Source: an uncultured Prevotellaceae bacterium (GTDB taxonomy: Bacteria > Bacteroidota > Bacteroidia > Bacteroidales > UBA932). Taken from it: DNA of 64,000 bases. The notes under the pieces were generated by a model. That model searched no databases. It had not been told where the DNA came from and worked only from the letters and a program-made list of their open reading frames with translations. The stretch spans positions 1 through 64,000 of the forward strand of contig CAMVFZ010000001.1 of assembly GCA_947166905.1 (NCBI GenBank), given 5' to 3'. Positions 60,838-64,000 of this stretch are shown here, one piece after another (position 1 is the stretch's first letter; every line of letters begins with the position of its first letter). Both the position numbers and the translations under genes were made by a program.

Positions 60838-62004
60838 CTAAGAAGTTGCTTGTTTGGGTTTCTTTATGACATAAAATAGGAAAAATGGCAAGCATATTAA
60901 AAGCCATACTGAACCCATGCAAATTGCATAGAAACCAAGAATCTTAATAACGAACAGCAAGAAATAGATAACATTTAAAAACAATCCTGTATCTTGTGTC
61001 GCATACTCATAATCTCTGTAGGCATATAAGGGATAATTCAAACTAAAACAAGAAACGTTTCGAACGATTTCAATAGAAACCAGAATCTGGCCCAAATTAT
61101 CCTTGAAATAATAACTTATATAGTCCTGTAACATATCCATCTCCGGCTTTGATAGAGTATCAAATTTCCCGCTTATTTTTGCCTCTTTGTTATAGGCATC
61201 AAACTGTTCTTGCAGGTTTGAATTCTCTCCAGCTCGCTTCGAAAACACTAAATCATTTACAGCAAGATATAAGAACCCTGAGGATGAGGCTTTTTCAAAT
61301 CCCTTAGCCTCATAATAACCACGTCGATTCTTAACCGGCACCCACTTATGAATATCATTTGCATTAACTTCTTGTGGAGAATAAACGACATTGGCTCCTT
61401 CAGGCTGTATCGTGTAAAGCATTGAGCCAAAGTTAACCAATGCCTTATTCTTTCCATTCCCGACCACATCTCCTTTTGACAAACATAACTTCAACAACGG
61501 CTCAGAATCGCAGATATAATCCCTGTGATAACTCACCCAACTAAAATTAGGTTTTGTATTATTCCGTGCAGATTCAATGATTTCAGTAATAGCCGTATTT
61601 GTGCCGCCGGAGATGTTGATTTTATACTTATCACCTTTATTAATACGGACACCTGTATTTGCCCAAGGCTCTGATGCATTAAATAAGTACAAAGCGTATT
61701 CGCAATTTAAAGCCTTCTGTGGATTAAGCGCTCCTTGCTCATTTACACGCATCTCTATTTTAAACAGAATTACATCATTAATGAATGATATTGTATAGTA
61801 TATAACAGACGCAGTAAATAGAACAATTGTAGATAATAAAAGTACAAAATGTAATCTCTTACTTGCGTACCACTTAATACGTTGCTCCTGTTTATCAGTT
61901 ACAAGAGATTCTATAAGTGTTTTATTATCAATTGTGAGCTTACCGACATCACGATTATCAGTCATCCCAACGAGTATATCTTTCACTGTTTTATTCCGGA
62001 GCAT
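60838..62004 (-). CDS. Membrane-anchored LecA-like beta-sandwich protein (paralogue 1)
   Basis: 388 residues: membrane helix near 50-75, then an extracytoplasmic part, then one or two C-terminal membrane helices (about 335-385). Text such as YLFNASEPWANTGVRINKGDKYKINISGG, GFLYLAVNDLVF and YFKDNLGQILVSIEI has the order of PA-IL/LecA-like sugar-binding sandwiches (W..TGI.v..GD, G.LYl.vND, DN.G.f.v.i). It is a paralogue of the gene 11 bases upstream. A start 13 codons later (MTDNRDVGK) is possible. Confidence 0.62.
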   Translation of the reverse strand: MLRNKTVKDILVGMTDNRDVGKLTIDNKTLIESLVTDKQEQRIKWYASKRLHFVLLLSTIVLFTASVIYYTISFINDVILFKIEMRVNEQGALNPQKALNCEYALYLFNASEPWANTGVRINKGDKYKINISGGTNTAITEIIESARNNTKPNFSWVSYHRDYICDSEPLLKLCLSKGDVVGNGKNKALVNFGSMLYTIQPEGANVVYSPQEVNANDIHKWVPVKNRRGYYEAKGFEKASSSGFLYLAVNDLVFSKRAGENSNLQEQFDAYNKEAKISGKFDTLSKPEMDMLQDYISYYFKDNLGQILVSIEIVRNVSCFSLNYPLYAYRDYEYATQDTGLFLNVIYFLLFVIKILGFYAICMGSVWLLICLPFFLFYVIKKPKQATS

Positions 62005-62015
62005 AACAATTACCG

Positions 62016-63389
62016 CTAATTTGAAGAATGCTTTTCAACAATAATTAGGAATGAGCCCAAATTATCATCAAACCAAGCCGTCTTGTAGTTCATATTATAA
62101 TAATATTCCAGCTCGCTCATTTTGATTGTATCATTTAATAGGACAGCAGTCTTGTGATCATGTTTTATATACTCCTTTGCCGATATTGAATCTATTTTGA
62201 ATGTAATAACATAATCCTTATTAATTGCGCCAAACGTGCTATCATTAATTTCACATTCATTGTTATCCTTGTCCGTTATTTTAAGGATTCTGTCTTTCAT
62301 GCCAGAAAGAATATCCTTCCATTTGCCACAATCGATTAATCTGTTTATTATCTCTTTTTTCTTTTGCGACTCGTTATAATATGTGTTGTAAAAGTACGAA
62401 CTAATTAAAGATCCATCGTTCTTATAATATAAGTTACTAATTGTATCTTTAGCCGAATAATAATCGACATTTAATTTATTCTTAGAGTCTTTCCTTTCTA
62501 TGATAGTAACGCCGGTCTTAAACTGTCCCAGTTTTCTATCGCCTGATTTAATATCCGGAATTCTCTTTCCAAGATCCTTATTCTCTCTGAATAAGCTAAA
62601 CAACTTGACACTGTTTACCTCTTTAGTATCAAGTTCCTTCTGCAACATTTTTTCTATAGTACTATGATTTAGGACGATGTCATTAAGCGAGAAATACAGC
62701 GTGCCTGAATTCTCTATCTTAATATTTTCACGTTCTTTCCCGATAAAATAAAAATTATTCGGATTACTTGCCACTTCTGGAGAGTCATAAGGAGTATTGT
62801 TTGCCACCTGCATTACAAGAGCGCCTGTAGGCAAATTAGGAAACATTCTAAACTGTCTTCTTCTATAAGTACTACTGGAAGGATCCGGGTTGTCTATTTC
62901 TCCCTCAGAGCCCACCCAAGCATCTTTTAATTTTGTATTCTGTTTTGCATTGTCATATAAGTGATGAATAGCTGTAATAAATTTGCCTGAAGAACGTACA
63001 GTAATAACATCACCCTTTGAGACCGATATCCCCGAATCTGCCCAAAGATGAGCCGTATTATAAAGCCAATATGAGACTTCCGACTTCTCTCCTTTAATAG
63101 TAGTCACACCCAAAGCGTTAGTAGTGATGTCGCTATATGAGTACATCTTTTTTAAGGAGATGGTAAACACAAAAACCATAATGAAGAAAAGGAAAGCTGA
63201 CACAAATAGAATAAAAAGAGCTCGTATGGTCTTCTTGTTATTACTAAGAATACTATCTATCGCGCTGTACTTAGAGATATCAACATTAAGTTCCTTTATA
63301 GTGCCTTCCTGCTGATTGGAAATACTATCGGACGCATCGATTTTTGTCATCCTTTTACTTCGGGTCGATTTTTTTATTTCCTCGCTCAT
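62016..63389 (-). CDS. Membrane-anchored LecA-like beta-sandwich protein (paralogue 2)
   Basis: 457 residues: cytoplasmic N-terminus of about 50, one membrane helix (about 55-78), then an outer domain. WLYNTAHLWADSGISVSKGDVITVRSSG, GTLYFSLNDIVLN and WFDDNLGSFLIIVE share the LecA-like strand pattern. About 150 residues rich in Lys, Asp and Asn are inserted between the ND strand and the final DNxGxF strand, much longer than the about 60 in paralogue 1. First gene of the three-gene minus-strand operon. Exact ligand unknown. Confidence 0.62.
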   Translation of the reverse strand: MSEEIKKSTRSKRMTKIDASDSISNQQEGTIKELNVDISKYSAIDSILSNNKKTIRALFILFVSAFLFFIMVFVFTISLKKMYSYSDITTNALGVTTIKGEKSEVSYWLYNTAHLWADSGISVSKGDVITVRSSGKFITAIHHLYDNAKQNTKLKDAWVGSEGEIDNPDPSSSTYRRRQFRMFPNLPTGALVMQVANNTPYDSPEVASNPNNFYFIGKERENIKIENSGTLYFSLNDIVLNHSTIEKMLQKELDTKEVNSVKLFSLFRENKDLGKRIPDIKSGDRKLGQFKTGVTIIERKDSKNKLNVDYYSAKDTISNLYYKNDGSLISSYFYNTYYNESQKKKEIINRLIDCGKWKDILSGMKDRILKITDKDNNECEINDSTFGAINKDYVITFKIDSISAKEYIKHDHKTAVLLNDTIKMSELEYYYNMNYKTAWFDDNLGSFLIIVEKHSSN

Positions 63390-63426
63390 AATTTAAATCG
63401 TTTTATGCAAAATTAAAAAAATTATT

Positions 63427-63434
63427 TAAATTTG
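63427..63434 (+). promoter_or_regulatory. -7 box of the right-edge phosphatase
   Basis: TAAATTTG, 23 bases before the ATG at 63457. Confidence 0.5.
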
Positions 63435-63456
63435 TGAATAAATAAGCCACAAAAGT

Positions 63457-64000
63457 ATGAGACGCCTCTTTTTCGTTCTTGCAATCACTTGCATTTCAGC
63501 TTTTTCCATTGCTGCACAAAACGGCATCGACACCACAAAACTCAAGCTGGAACAGCTAACTGTAGTCAGCCGCCACAACGTACGCGCTCCCCTACAGAAG
63601 AACGTCGATTCAACATATAATAACGTTGAATCAAAAGATATGTTGATGAAGTTTACTGTTCCTGGCAGTCACTTAACGGAAAGAGGGGCTACTCTTGAAA
63701 CAATTATGGGTATGTACTTCAGAGGCTGGCTTAAATCAGAAGGATTACTAAACGTATACAAGTACACAATAAAGCATAAACAGAATTCATATTCAATCGA
63801 CGCCGTCGAAAATAGTAGTTTCCCAAATTTTTTCTTTGCAGCTAGTCCTAGACAACGCACCGTTGCCAGTACACGAGCATTTATCTCCGGATTACTCCAC
63901 GGCATTTCAGCGCCTATTTATCATCAGGAATTAGAGTCTAAAGATCCTGATTTTCTTCCCTACTTTATAGAATATGGAATAGGAGCGAACATGGACACTG
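63457..64000 (+). CDS. Histidine acid phosphatase (AppA-like), cut by the right edge
   Basis: The first 181 residues of a clade-2 histidine phosphatase. Signal peptide (1 to about 20, SIAAQ), then LTVVSRHNVRAPL: the catalytic RHGxRxP motif is here RHNVRAP, with Asn for Gly, as is common in Bacteroidales members. GSHLTERGATLETIMG follows, like the LTxxG motif of glucose-1-phosphatase/phytase enzymes. The HD motif lies beyond the edge. With the MINPP-like gene at 4683 this is the second such secreted phosphatase in the window. Confidence 0.82.
   Translation, partial: MRRLFFVLAITCISAFSIAAQNGIDTTKLKLEQLTVVSRHNVRAPLQKNVDSTYNNVESKDMLMKFTVPGSHLTERGATLETIMGMYFRGWLKSEGLLNVYKYTIKHKQNSYSIDAVENSSFPNFFFAASPRQRTVASTRAFISGLLHGISAPIYHQELESKDPDFLPYFIEYGIGANMDT

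Overview
The window looks like chromosomal DNA of a gut- or rumen-type member of Bacteroidales (phylum Bacteroidota). The evidence is family content and promoter style: a transcarbamylase of the N-acetyl/N-succinylornithine type in the arginine cluster, archaeal-type ProS, a BT_3928-family protein, DUF4421 and DUF3078 outer-membrane proteins, an Hc1-like mini-histone, VorABCD with butyrate kinase, and many promoters with the Bacteroidota TTTG / TAnnTTTG signature. Species cannot be named from this alone. All calls rest on reading translated sequence and on family knowledge; no database search was run.

Layout. 0.1-4.5 kb: a minus-strand arginine operon (GNAT acyltransferase, argC, argD, argF', argB) with start-stop overlaps. 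4.7-9.7 kb: a secreted MINPP-like histidine phosphatase, and an ABC importer made of a fused substrate-binding/permease protein plus an ATPase with an unusual C-terminal domain, preceded by a DUF4421 protein. 10-23.3 kb: an accessory stretch with a beta-helix protein, an MBL-fold hydrolase, broken genes, a small-protein/fimbrillin-like pair, two Fic proteins (one lacking the catalytic His), an AAA/DUF4143 ATPase, a P1 peptidase and an S9-type peptidase. It is interleaved with short direct repeats, palindromic operator candidates and gene debris. 23.3-29.4 kb: tRNA-Phe, then a probable operon proS - DUF3078 - tilS - ybaK - GH43.

29.5-36 kb: a low-complexity lipoprotein and a FadL-like porin, convergent with lpxD - lpxC - lpxA - wbqC (lipid A). 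36-43.4 kb: a tightly packed rimP - nusA - infB - tmk - BT_3928 - folP operon behind a strong promoter and a leader hairpin. 43.4-48 kb: FtsB/DivIC, a sugar-nucleotidyltransferase-like protein, a CPBP protease, and a MurU plus AmgK-RapZ(C) pair. 48-54.8 kb: pncB, then butyrate kinase, ilvE, a TPR protein and vorDBAC, which together read as branched-chain amino-acid fermentation with ATP gain. 54.9-58 kb: rplY, pth, an Hc1-like gene, a membrane protein and tpiA. 58-64 kb: a SecD-head lipoprotein and a PrsW-like protease with an extracytoplasmic domain, convergent with a three-gene operon of membrane-anchored LecA-like proteins, and finally a histidine acid phosphatase cut by the window edge.

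The most unusual items are the AmgK-RapZ fusion beside MurU, the ABC ATPase with a degenerate RsbW-like tail, the SecD-head/PrsW pair, the paired LecA-like membrane proteins, the His-less Fic protein with its operator array, and the repeat-flanked cassettes at 20.6-23.3 kb.
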